Assembly (NCBI GenBank): GCA_014529385.2
Contig: CM043962.1
Location: 149,910,647 to 149,974,646 of the forward strand
Direction: 5' to 3'
DNA from: Adiantum capillus-veneris
Lineage: Eukaryota; Streptophyta; Polypodiopsida; Polypodiales; Pteridaceae
Length of the DNA stretch: 64,000 nucleotides
Positions 34,901 to 44,541 of the stretch are shown one piece after another (positions within the stretch are counted from its first letter, which is position 1; every line of letters starts with the position of its first letter). Made by a program: the position numbers and the translations under genes. Under the pieces are notes generated by a model. The model did not search any database. It saw only the letters and a program-made list of their open reading frames with translations, and was not told the origin of the DNA.

Positions 34901-35448
34901 CTACATGGAATGTACTACCTTGGCAAGAGGGGCTTAGTAGGGAAGATCTCCTTGCACTGCGTATAAGGCAGCTAGAGAGAAGACCTGGAGACATTGAAGC
35001 TGCAAAAGAACGACTCAAAAATGCAAGGTTGAAAAACAAGGACTATTTTGATAAGCGACATCTACTCAGGAGCAAAGCAATTGACAAAGGTGACTGGGTT
35101 TTAGTGTATGATAGTAGCCTTGATAACCAGCATACAGTCATGCGTAAGTTCTCAAAAAGATGGTTTGGACCGTATGTTGTAAAGCATGTGCATGAAAATG
35201 CTACTTACAGCTTGTCTGAACTAGATGGTACAGAAGTAAAGATTCCCATTGCAGGAAAAAGGATTAAAATGTTTAAGAGAAGAGGAGACAATGATCTCGA
35301 AGATATGGATGAGAAAGAAGAGAGAAACACAGGTGAAGATCAAAGTGAACATGAAGCCCTGGAATCATCCAGTGAAGAAGAAGACAAGGAAGATGTACAA
35401 TCTTACAAAGAGACAATGTGGCACATACCGGAGGATGTGCAGGTTTAG
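31960..35448 (+). CDS. Gypsy-2 pol: reverse transcriptase, RNase H, integrase
   Basis: 1162 codons without interruption. Reverse transcriptase lies at about residues 200-440: RFIQDMQPVNKVTIRN, YSMGDLYSGYDQFQLAI, LPQGATNSVAHMMN and the catalytic MPFIDDLPIKG (F-I-D-D). RNase H at about 515-650: VIVDTSPTGIGWAIG, ELWGMV, AGKDNTVADMLSRA. Integrase: zinc-binding H-H-C-C (HESLWAGHRG, CVTCQMY), then WVVDLVTMP, ITADRGEL and NPEGNGKSERGH for D, D, E. The C-terminus has RWFGPYVVKHVHENATYSL, a GPF/Y-type module, and no chromodomain that I recognise. The true start may be upstream of 31960, since the frame is open back to about 31880. The integrase segment ALWADRTTHSSVTGYMPAEL reminds me of fungal gypsy elements. 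Confidence 0.93.
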   Translation: MVTKNGSVCFTKLEDLKRCDKQYVHNVQMCMKKSGLLEPTENVLGLCEQVSFVDTMGELEAIMRSSLHLENEVVEVCSMEMYQVIEAIKESQTVGPEVHVETKYKSVAKKVKPVASPLPPNNREKIEQASLQPSLRNPKKIGHTFTKESFQELQIGCEEFLTQEETKCFKEMLSKHGKAFAFEPHEIGCVDPYIVAPMVIFTIPHVPWNLRPIPVPKAHLPKLVELLNEKIKMGILEPSCAPYSNRWFTVPKKNGSLRFIQDMQPVNKVTIRNVGTGPIVDEFAEAFAGRAIYSMGDLYSGYDQFQLAIESRDLTTMRTPLGLVRMCTLPQGATNSVAHMMNGMNKVLRDFIPQITMPFIDDLPIKGCEESDKDEALDLKGCRSFVVNHINDCDKILSRLEEVNLTLSGKKSMFGVKEVLIVGHMCGPYGRKPCPSKVDAIQRMKETCTSITEVRRFLGACVFYVIWIPHYAHVADPLYQLLRKNQKFKWTEAHVKSMKKLKELLQSATTLRKVDYECQRPVIVIVDTSPTGIGWAIGQDDKEGHRYVVRFGAKVLSARQRNYPQIKRELWGMVTALKSGKEYLIGACVVVETDCLPLLGMITSCSTPDIAMLRWIAYIKSLNPEFKHIAGKDNTVADMLSRARYEDESQMIDEGDDVGTKFYSISHVKGNNVCMTNSLELFLKDLYEGDWLSIGRYLSTLTKQDDWSEQEFKRIRRKAYGYFLRDGYLWKHPKQKGATPQRVICKKETQVKLMQEFHESLWAGHRGVWATFSKLKEKYWWKGMYKDVSQFVESCVTCQMYSNVRHRDGLHPTYPLAMHYKWVVDLVTMPLGLWQMRYLVLAREDLTNQVEGRALRAKTTEAVCKFLLDEVICRYGCVGKITADRGELDAEEAREFFSRLGIKLSLTTAYNPEGNGKSERGHPPIIKALAKACEGRIGEWPKLLPYALWADRTTHSSVTGYMPAELMYGQKPVMPIEDTIPTWNVLPWQEGLSREDLLALRIRQLERRPGDIEAAKERLKNARLKNKDYFDKRHLLRSKAIDKGDWVLVYDSSLDNQHTVMRKFSKRWFGPYVVKHVHENATYSLSELDGTEVKIPIAGKRIKMFKRRGDNDLEDMDEKEERNTGEDQSEHEALESSSEEEDKEDVQSYKETMWHIPEDVQV

Positions 35449-35458
35449 AGGGGGTGGA

Positions 35459-37468
35459 TGTCGTGCTGTGACACGTACATAGTGGGAACGCATGCTACAA
35501 AATCTATCTTGTATTTTTTTTAGAGACATAATTATATTTCCTATAATGAACATATGCATATGTAAGTATAAAAATAAGCTTTCTATCTCATCTTATTATT
35601 TATCTCAAGGGTAATGTATTCTTACTTTACCATCAAAAAAATACTATGGGAAAAGTGTCAATAGCTCCGCCTCTTTAACTTGGGGCAAAAAAAGCATTGA
35701 TTCTTTATTTCTACTATTTCATTATCATCTCACACCCTAGCTAGATCCTATATCTAGGGTAAACTCCAATATATATATATTCTATGTATTTTTTATATTT
35801 TTCTTATATTTCTTTTTAAATAGCTACTAGGAGGGAATCAAATCCTAGTGGGACACTAGGTGGCATGATTTCAAAGATACACTTATTTTAATGCATTATT
35901 GCAAGCATGATTACAAAACTTTGTCAAGGAGCAATGTCATGCTTTCATATGGCATGAGGTGTCCTTTGGAATCAAATGAAAGTCTAGGCTAAGGGGACCA
36001 CATGAAGACTTTTGCTGCCAGAAATGGACCCTATTTTGATGAATTTTTTACACAAGGTTCCAATCCGAATTGGAAAATGATTTTAAAATGAAAATCGTAG
36101 CTACTGAGCTGAAGTTTTTGCCCATATTTTTACTTTTTTATTTGGAGCTACGGTTGAGGAGATATGATCAAAATACTGGACCCCAGTCAGCCCACATCAT
36201 GCAGGGACAGCTCATTTCCAACTTTTCCAATTCATGTTCACACTGGCTCCTCTCTTCTTGTGTAAACCCTTGGGGGTTCCCTTCACCTATAAAAGGGGAC
36301 CTCTTCTTCCTTGGAAAGAACTCAAGCATTCAAGCCATTGATGAGAGGAATTCTTGAGGGAGTGAGTAGTAATGCCTAATTGTACTTAGCCCCATTAACA
36401 TTAGCTCAAGCCTACACTTTCTCCTAGAGGAAAACTAGCCATTCTTGTACGCCATCCTTGGAGGATCAACTCTAATCAAAGAAGGTGTCGTACTTGGCGT
36501 ATCAATCAACGTTGAATTCTCCCCTCTTCTTCTCTCTCCCATCAATAATGGTGCCGAAGGGTTTCAAGTAAGATGTGTTCTACATTGATGTTTTCTTGAT
36601 TTCTTGTTGTTTTCATTTTCATCTCTAATCCAACATATATAAATGTATCTAATCTCATCTCCTTAACCAAACCTATCTCTCTCATTCTTAGTAATTCATC
36701 CTCTCTAGGTTCTCTTTGCTACAGGTACATCTCTCCCCGCAGTATCCTTATTGTCTACGGGCAAGAATAGGGCTTGGGAGGGAAACTTCGCATCTCTTCA
36801 CTTCTCTCATATCTACATTTCTCACATACTATCCTAGATGAATAACCCACATGATGATCATTTCTATCGCTTTCACTCTGTACGATCTATTAGAATTAAC
36901 GTATGGATTAGTCGTAAAATACACTTTCAACAACGTATAGTGTTTCTCTTCGGCCCTGAAAGGCTCAATGAAATACTTCTATCACCCGATCCCATCATAC
37001 TACCTCTCATAGACTATAATTTTTCTTTTGATGTAAGCGTAGTTATCTTGCTATGAACCAAGAGGATTTGTACACACAATTAATCCCAATCACTAGACAA
37101 AATATATATATTATGGTAAGCACAAAACTACAATTCCAAAGAACAATTCGTAGCCTATTTGGTCAGCCAAGATTGAATGCCATTAACTCATCCATTAACC
37201 CTTTCATATTACCCATGATACGATATGACCATAGCCTTGATGTTTTCATCTTCGTATTGTTTTGACATTCTCTTTTGCGTTCTTTCTTTGTGTGTGTGTG
37301 AGTGCAAGAGAGAAAGAGTGAGTCTTCTTTGATTGCACTTCTTTCCAAACCCTAGTCTTCATGGCATCCATGGTTTAACTCCTTCATATAGTTTTTGTTG
37401 AGTTCTCTCACAAACTCTCACAGCCATAAGCCCGGTGCTTTCCTGGCAAGACCGCAAATTTCTCGACA
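35459..37468 (+). repeat. 3' LTR of gypsy-2
   Basis: It is preceded by purine-rich GTTTAGAGGGGGTGGA, a plausible polypurine tract. Nearly identical to 27462-29470; TATA box at 36288. Confidence 0.95.
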
Positions 37469-37472
37469 GCGT

Positions 37473-38431
37473 AAAGAGCTAGAGTCGAAGATTATGCATG
37501 AGGAAGATGATATGGACACTTTCCTTGCTAGTGTCAAGGATATCAATGAGCAACTCATTTCTGCAGGTGAAGTCATTTCGGACAGTTCCCTTGTGCAGAC
37601 TGTTCTTGATGCCTTACAAGATTCCTACCAGACTTTTGCTAGTACTTGGAGACTGATGACCCAAGGAAATCCTGAAGTTGTCAAGTTTGATGCATTATGC
37701 ACATTGCTGTTGCAAGAGTCACTTTCTAGAAAAAACAGGACTAGGCAGCGTGCAGTTGAATAGGCTTTTATTGCTTGTCAAAGAAAGGGTGGTAACAGTA
37801 ATGCAGCCACTTCTTATGGTTCTGCTGCGAGTGGAAAAAATTCTGTTCCTAATGCTTTTGCTGGCAGCACTTCGTCTGGCAATTCTGGTGATAAGGGCAA
37901 AAAGAAGATGCGTTGCCATTATTGTAAAGCCAATGATCACTTGATCAAGTCGTGTCCTAAGTTGAAGGCCAAAGAGGCTAAGAAGAAAGAGGGTGGTTCC
38001 ACTGCAAATGCTGGTTCCACTACAAATGCAACCATTGTTGAGTCTTCTGTGAAAGGAGATTGTGATGCTGATGTTGATGCAGAATGGGCTTTTAGCGCAG
38101 AGTGCACTTACAATCCTGCTGTCCATGATGCATGCTTGTCAGTTGCTGTAGATTCACATGTGATAAGGGCAAAAAGAAGATGCGTTGCCATTATTGTAAA
38201 GCCAATGATCACTTGATCAAGTCGTGTCTTAAGTTGAAGGCCAAAGAGGCTAAGAAGAAAGAGGGTGGTTCCACTGCAAATGCTGGTTCCACTACAAATG
38301 CAACCATTGTTGAGTCTTCTGTGAAAGGAGATTGTGATGCTGATGTTGATGCAGAATGGGCTTTTAGCGCAGAGTGCACTTACAATCCTGCTGTCCATGA
38401 TGCATGCTTGTCAGTTGCTGCAGATTCACAT
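37473..38431 (+). pseudogene. Copia-1 gag, 3' part with duplicated zinc knuckle
   Basis: Resumes copia-1 gag after gypsy-2: MDTFLASVKDINEQLISAGE, typical of copia gag (UBN2-like), then a TAG at 37761-37763. A CCHC knuckle, CHYCKANDHLIKSC, occurs twice (about 37910 and 38182) because a 272-bp segment starting at 37890 is tandemly repeated at 38162. As 272 is not a multiple of three, the second unit is in another frame. The two units differ at only a few positions. Confidence 0.9.
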
Positions 38432-38433
38432 GT
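37890..38433 (+). repeat. 272-bp tandem duplication in copia-1 gag
   Basis: Two direct copies start at GATAAGGGCAAAAAGAAGAT (37890, 38162); few mismatches, for example CCTAAG versus CTTAAG. Confidence 0.93.
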
Positions 38434-41400
38434 GTGGTATTTCGACAGTGGTGCTACAAAGCACATTACCTCACATCGTGAATTGTTTACCTCTCTCGAG
38501 TCTATCCCTCATGGGAATTCAGTCACTTGTGCCAACAACGCCTCTTATCCAGTTCAGGGAGTTGGAAAGATTGTGCTCACTGCTGCTAATGGCACTTCCT
38601 TCACACTTGTTGATGCACTTTATGTACCTGGGATCAAGAAGAATCTCTTGTCTGTATCCGCACTTGCTAGACTTGGACTTGTAGTCAAATTTGTGGATGA
38701 CAGATGTACGTTCATGATCTCAGTTTTGGTGATGAAATTGTTGCATCTGGGCTTTTGTGCCGTGGGCTGTATAAGCTCACTTTGTATGACAAGTGTGGAC
38801 AAAATTTTGCAAATGCTGTTGCAGATTCAAGGGCTATCTCAGATGCAAAACTTTGGCATGCACGTTTTGGTCATGTGAATTTTGCCAGTTTGCTACGTTT
38901 GCAGAAATCTGATATGGTTGCTTCTTTGCCGCCTCTTGAAGCACCTGTCAAACATGTTTGTGAAGGCTGTATTCTGGGTAAAATGCAGCGTTCTAAGTTT
39001 CCAAAGGATGGTTCAGTTAGGGCCACATGCAGGTTGCAGCTTGTGCATAGTGATGTTTGTGGGCCCATGCAAACTCCGTCCTTGGGCAATTACCTGTACT
39101 TCATGACTTTCATTGATGATTACTCCAGGCATGCATGGGTATTTCCGCTTAAAGCGAAGTCCGAAGTTTTTATGTGCTTCAAACAATTTTTGGCTATGGT
39201 TGAAAATGTCTCAAAATGTACTATGGGCACCCTCCGTTCCGATCGAGGGGGGGAGTATATGTCTCATGAATTTAATGCATTTCTGGCTAGTCGTGGGATA
39301 AAACACCAATGTACAGTGCCTTATACACCTCAGCAAAATGGTGTTGCTGAGAGGAAAAATAGGTCACTAACGGAAATGGCACGATGTATGGTCAAAAGTC
39401 AAGCTTTGCCGCATTCTTTTTGGCTTGAGGCCATCATGTGTGCCACTTATGTACTTAACAGGTGTCCTACGAAAGCTTTGCAGTCTATTACTCCATATGA
39501 AGCATGGCATGATAGAAAGCCTTCTATTGAGCACATGCGTGTTTTTGGCTGTTTAGCATATGCTTTGGTGCCACAAGTGCAGCGCAGAAAATTGGATGAT
39601 AAGGCTGTCAAATGTATTTTTGTTGGTTATAGTGCTGAAAGCAAAGGTTACAGGTTGTATCATCCGCAAACAAAACGTATTCTGGTTTCACGGGATGTAG
39701 TGTTTGTGGAAGATTCTGTTCAGCCCTTGCTGTCATGTACTAGAGACAGTAATGTAAGCTCACAGGACATTTATGACACTTTGTTGCCTCTTTTCAGTGG
39801 TGGAAATACGAATGTAAGTTCCAATGAGGCAAATGTACAGCCTATGGGGGTTTCTGAAAATGTTTTAGAACAACCTATTACTGATGCAGATGTACATGAT
39901 GTACTTGATGAGGAAAGGGCTGAAAATGAGCAGGCTAGAGGTATGCCAAAATGGCTGGTGCACACTTTGCGGGACAGTAAATTGGATGCACCTTTATCTA
40001 GTCGTACTCGTTCAGGCTCTCGCCATGCATCTTATGCATCATATTGTTATGCTTTGGTTGTGTCTAGTTTACATGATGTTGAGGAGCCTCTGTCTTTTGA
40101 TGAAGCACAGAATTCAGAAAATTGGATTGCTGCCATGAAATCAGAATATGATGCACTTATAGAGAATGACACATGGACTTTATGTGATTTGCCTCCTGGC
40201 AAAAAAGCCATTGGTACGAAATGGGTTTACAAGTTGAAATGCAAGCCGGATGGTGAGATCGATCGCCATAAGGCTCGACTTGTTGCAAAGGGTTATGCAC
40301 AACAAAAAGGCATAGATTATGAAGAGACTTTTGCTCCCACTTGTCGTATGACTACTGTGCGTTTTCTATGTGCATTGGCAGCTCATTTTGGTTGGGATGT
40401 ACATCAATCAGACATTGTTACTGCTTTCTTGAATGGTGACATATTTGAGGAAGTTTATGCAACGCAGCCTCGCGGTTTTGTCATAAAAGGACAAGAGGAC
40501 AAAGTGTGCAAATGTAAGAAGGCTTTGTATGGGTTGAAGCAATCTCCTCGTGCTTGGTATGAGAAAGCTGACACTCATTTGGTTAAACGAGGCTTTCGTA
40601 ACAGTCCAGCAGAAAGCACATTGTATGTAAAGCGTGAGGATGATGTATTTCTCATTGTGGTTCTTTATGTTGATGATTTGCTGATCACTGGACCAAATGA
40701 GAGACATATTGCTGAATTTAAGGCTGATTTGAATGCTACTTTCAAGATGAAAGATTTGGGGCTGTTGCATCATTACTTGGGTATATAGTTTAAGCAGTGT
40801 GATGGTGGTATTGCCTTGTGTTAGAAAAGTTACATAGAGACATTGCTATGTAAGTTTGGACTTGAGGATTGCAAACCTATTGCCACTCCCATGGAAACAG
40901 GTTTGAAGTTGAGTCTACATGATGCTGGCGATCCTGCTGATTTCACTCTTTACCAAACTGCTGTTGGCTGCCTCATTTATGTATGCAACACGAGGCCAGA
41001 TATTCAGTTTGCAGTCTCGCAGGTCAGCAGATTTATGCATAGCCCAGGGTCTAAGCATTGGCAGGCTGTCAAGAGGATTTTCCGCTACCTTAGTGGCACT
41101 TTACATCTTGGCTTGTTTTATCCCAAGGGGGGATCATTGCCGCCAGACTTACATGCTTTTTCGGACTCAGATTGGGCTGGTTGTTTTGACACGCGAGTGT
41201 CCACAAGTGGTTTTTGTTTCATGCTTGGCAGTTCATGTATATCATGGTTGAGCAAGAAGCAACCTACTGTGGCCACTTCGAGTTGTGAAGCTGAGTACAG
41301 GGCAGTCTTCACAGTTACGGTTGAGTGTGTATGGCTCAGACGCCTTATGGTTGACTTGGGTGTTGGACAGGACACTGCCAACACTATCTACACTGACAGT

Positions 41401-41622
41401 CAAAGCGCATTGGCAGTTGCGAGGAACCCAGTTTTTCATGCTCGCACAAAGCACATTGAGGTGCATTACCACTATGTCAGGGAGAGGCTCTCAGCAGGAG
41501 AGATCAGCTTGGCTTATGTGCCAACACAGGACAACCTTGCAGATCTTTTCACAAAGGCATTGTCTCGTGAGAAGCTTGAAGCTTTCCACAAAGCTTTGGG
41601 CTTACTCCCCTTTGTGGACTGA
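38432..41622 (+). pseudogene. Copia-1 pol: protease, integrase, reverse transcriptase, RNase H, broken
   Basis: Protease WYFDSGATKHIT (about 38436), followed by a frame change near 38700. Integrase: LWHARFGHVN and CEGCILGK (zinc binding), FIDDYSRHAWVF, LRSDRGGEYMS, TPQQNGVAERKNR (D, D, E). Reverse transcriptase: WVYKLKCKPDGEIDRHKARL, QSDIVTAFLNGDI, VVLYVDDLLITG (Y-V-D-D). Two in-frame TAG stops (40786 and about 40822) precede the RNase H part, FSDSDWAGCFDTRVSTSGF and IYTDSQSALAVA, ending at 41622. Domain order is Ty1/copia. Confidence 0.95.
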
Positions 41623-41697
41623 TCCTGTCCTCAGGGCATGGCACTTCCCTTTACTCATGTGCCAGCTCTCGTTCACCGCATCACTCCAGGGGGGATT

Positions 41698-41924
41698 TGT
41701 TACCATATACATGTGGTAGTGATGTGTGTGAACACACTAGGACCGCCGGGGCATTTTTTCCCTCTTTAGGAGGTTTTTTCCCCCGTGCATTGTATATACG
41801 CCCATCACTCTAGGGCTATCTATCTTTCCATTGCACACTAAGTAACACACTCTCTATTGTGTGCCTTGAGCTTCCTTCGTCTTCTCCAAGTTGTGTGTGT
41901 TTCTCTGCAACCCTAATTCCAACA
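41698..41924 (+). repeat. 3' LTR of copia-1
   Basis: 227 bp, nearly identical to 26484-26710, preceded by a purine-rich CCAGGGGGGATT. Flanked by target duplicate ATGCG at 41925-41929. Confidence 0.95.
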
Positions 41925-41929
41925 ATGCG

Positions 41930-43634
41930 AACATACAAAACAGTACTAGATTGGGATGCAAATCAGCTAAAGCTATCACCTAAAGGCGGGCAACTTATTT
42001 TTCCAATTGCACCAAGCAAGGAGGAATAGGAAAGAAACAATTAACAGACCAAACCATGAAGTAATCAATCTTCTCCATCCCCTCGACAAGCAAATGCTAC
42101 ACGTAGTATGCAAGGAATCATACAAATTTGGGTACCAAAAGCACAGCTTAAGGATAAACTGATTCAGATCTAGGTGCCTAAAACTTCACCGACAAAACAA
42201 AAGAAGGTTCCAAGGGTTAAAACACAGAGACGAGCATCTCCGAGCAAGGAACCTAGCATTAAATTGGTTTAGAAGAAAAAGGATCACTTATCTTCTCCAC
42301 AAACCGTAACACCAATCAAGCAATGGTGAGTTAAGTCTCAAAAGACTCCACCACACCATACAGGACCAAGAAGATCAAGCTACCAATGGTGAGAAAAAGC
42401 TCGACAACAAACAAAAGTGCTACCAACAGCTCAAGCAATCAGTTGTTGAAGCATCCGGATGGTACAATCAAACAGAGAGCACACAAGCTACAAGATTTTC
42501 TCTTTGGAAGACATCAACAACAAACCTCGACATCAGAAACCCTTGAGTTAATTACGCAAGACCCAGCTCTTGCACAACATAGTGGTTTGAATTGCATTGA
42601 TCTTCAAAGCATGGTAGAGCCAACCACGGCTATGCATAGACACTATTGTTCAACCCATGCACACAGTCATCCCAGAGTACGCCATCTAGGAGGGGTGGAA
42701 GGGCACTAAGTACTAAGTAATTAAGGGCAATGTTTGAAGAGGGAGGAAAAAAGTTCGATGTTAACGTGTGATTTTTTTGCAAAATTACCTAATAATTCCC
42801 TTATAATTCATCATCAAGAGAAAATTCATTGATAATATCTTCCCGATGAGTGTAAATAGTGTATATACTATCAAAAAATCATTTTAAAAAAGTCCTTTTT
42901 TGGATATTTTTTCATCGTTTTTATTGATAATGAGACTTAAAAATAGAAAAATCCACAAAAAAATCAAGCTGTGTTTTTCAATGGATTTTATTAATTATTG
43001 GATTTTCACTTTACCTTTTTAGAGCATTTTGCTATTTTCTTTGATTTTTCAAATAAACAGGTCAAAAATTAATAATAAATAGCAAGGAAGCTCAGATGGA
43101 AAAATGGAAGACACGATGGTGATCAAAAAGACAAGGCGGATAAGCACAAAAAATTTCAATGAAATCAGAAGATGGAAGCGGGAAGCCTAAATTAGGCGGC
43201 CAGGCCTAATTTTGCAAAATTCTTGCAGAATGAGCTACAGGAATCCGATCAGTGAAATTTTTGAGTCTAACATTGATTTCACGGCCTAGTAGGACTAACG
43301 ACGAAATCTGGGGAAAATTGGTTCGGGAAGTCCGGGTATAGATATCCAAGATAGGCTAAAACAACCTCATTTCCACTTGCAGCCTTTGCAGAGAGAGATT
43401 TCGACCGCTTTCGCGCGTCTTTTTTGGAGTCCACAGTTGCCCGGTTTCAGTGCCGTCTCACACAAGACATGAGGGGTAAGTTCTTTACTTGTCAATGATC
43501 CATTTTGTACGGCCGGTACCTAGTCTGAACCCCTAGAAAAAACTCTAGAAATCGAGTAGTGCACAAAGACCTACGACTAAAAACTGACCATAGCGGCCTA
43601 TGGGCCCAAGAAGCAAAATGCAACCTATGGAGAT
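41930..43634 (+). other. Gypsy-1 spacer between the second protease-like domain and the extra ORF
   Basis: The first part (to about 42700) is decayed coding DNA: protease-like continuation TVLDWDANQLKLSP, then Lys/Ser/Pro-rich reading with many stops. From 42720 to 43634 I see no coding signal; AT-rich runs dominate. A possible intron donor GTAAGTTC lies at about 43476. Confidence 0.6.
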
Positions 43635-43950
43635 ATGGCGGACCCAAGAGCGGCAACCCTTTGCCGACTGTACAACCAATTTCTTCATGTTTGCAGTAAA
43701 AGACCGCAAAAGTATACGACACCACCCCATGCCATTGCGACCACCATCACATGGGCATTAAAGAGCAATATGCCAAAAGAGGTGAATTACGCTCAACACA
43801 TCCACGAGCAAGTAATTGCCATGCGCAACGAGAAGCCAAAGTACATAGGAGGAGCGGAAATCGTGACAAGAATAGCTTATGAAGCTATTGGAGCTAGAGA
43901 TCAGTGGCCAAAGGTTCCCTCCCAGAATGAGTGGCTTAGAGAAGCCGACG
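43635..43950 (+). pseudogene. Gypsy-1 extra ORF, first part, cut by element B
   Basis: Start ATG at 43635 (MADPRAATLCRLYNQF). Helical, with no recognised domain. The frame is open to the left end of element B at 43951. Removing element B together with four bases of duplicated target joins this frame without a stop to the Glu-rich frame that begins at 54062, so the two are one interrupted gene of about 917 codons. Confidence 0.8.
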
Positions 43951-44018
43951 CATTAGGAGAAATATGAACCTTGCATGGGCTTTGTAAGGAATCCTAATTT
44001 TTAGGGATTAAGGCTAAT
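43951..44018 (+). repeat. Left terminal inverted repeat of element B
   Basis: Pairs with the reverse complement of 54010-54057: first about 25 bases nearly identical, then GGGATTAAGG(C/T)TAAT after a small insertion in the left copy. The first nine bases are shared with the repeats of element A. Confidence 0.82.
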
Positions 44019-44541
44019 GTTGTGTGGGGTTTAGGGGGCAAGGGCATTGAAGAAGGTAGTTTTGAGTAGGCTTTTCTAGCCTTTTTTTTAGACAAATGTA
44101 AGATGTGGACCTAAAAGGTTGCTTTCTCTCTCTAGCCTTTTTTAAAGTGAAGGAAGCATAGGGGTGTGTCCACATCAGCAATTTCGTGGGTCAAAAAGAG
44201 TCAAAATTTGACTTTTTTAAAAAAAATTCATTTTTATTTGTTTTTTACTTAAAACTCCCTCCCAACATATATACATATCCAAAAATCATTTTTTGACCCA
44301 TTTTTTAACCCACAAGCTTAGAAAGTCCATTTTTTCAAAAATCTTTTCCCCCAAAAAGTAATAAACATTTTGTTCTCTCATCCTCCTCCCTCCTCTCTCC
44401 CTCTCTGCCCCTACCTTCCTCCTCCTCCCCAATCTCTCCCTCCCCTCCCTCCCTCCTTCTCTCCTCCCATCCTGCTCGGCCTCGATCTCTACCCTTCCCC
44501 CTCTATCTTTTCATCATTTGCTTCCTCACGCAACAGCTTCC

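Larger units (their letters stand above)
27462..37468 (+). mobile_element. Gypsy-2: young Ty3/gypsy retrotransposon with 2-kb LTRs
   Basis: LTRs are 27462-29470 and 35459-37468 (about 2010 bp each, start TGTCGTGCTG, end TTTCTCGACA). Reading both by eye I noticed five differences (near 28106/36104, 28190/36188, 28642/36640, 28790/36789 and 28940/36938), so it is very young. The duplication GCGT is at 27458-27461 and 37469-37472, and taking out the element leaves the copia-1 gag frame continuous across the site. It encodes gag, zinc knuckle, protease and one long polymerase frame of 1162 codons. Confidence 0.96.
26484..41924 (+). mobile_element. Copia-1: Ty1/copia retrotransposon with gypsy-2 nested in its gag
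   Basis: Two 227-bp LTRs (26484-26710, 41698-41924) begin TGTTACC and end CCAACA. The 5-bp target duplication ATGCG is at 26479-26483 and 41925-41929. Primer-binding site TGGTATCAGAGCA is at 26713. Domain order protease-integrase-reverse transcriptase-RNase H is that of Ty1/copia. I noticed only one difference between the LTRs (C/T near 26680 versus 41890), so insertion is recent, yet the coding region has several lesions. Removing gypsy-2 leaves about 5.4 kb. Confidence 0.96.
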
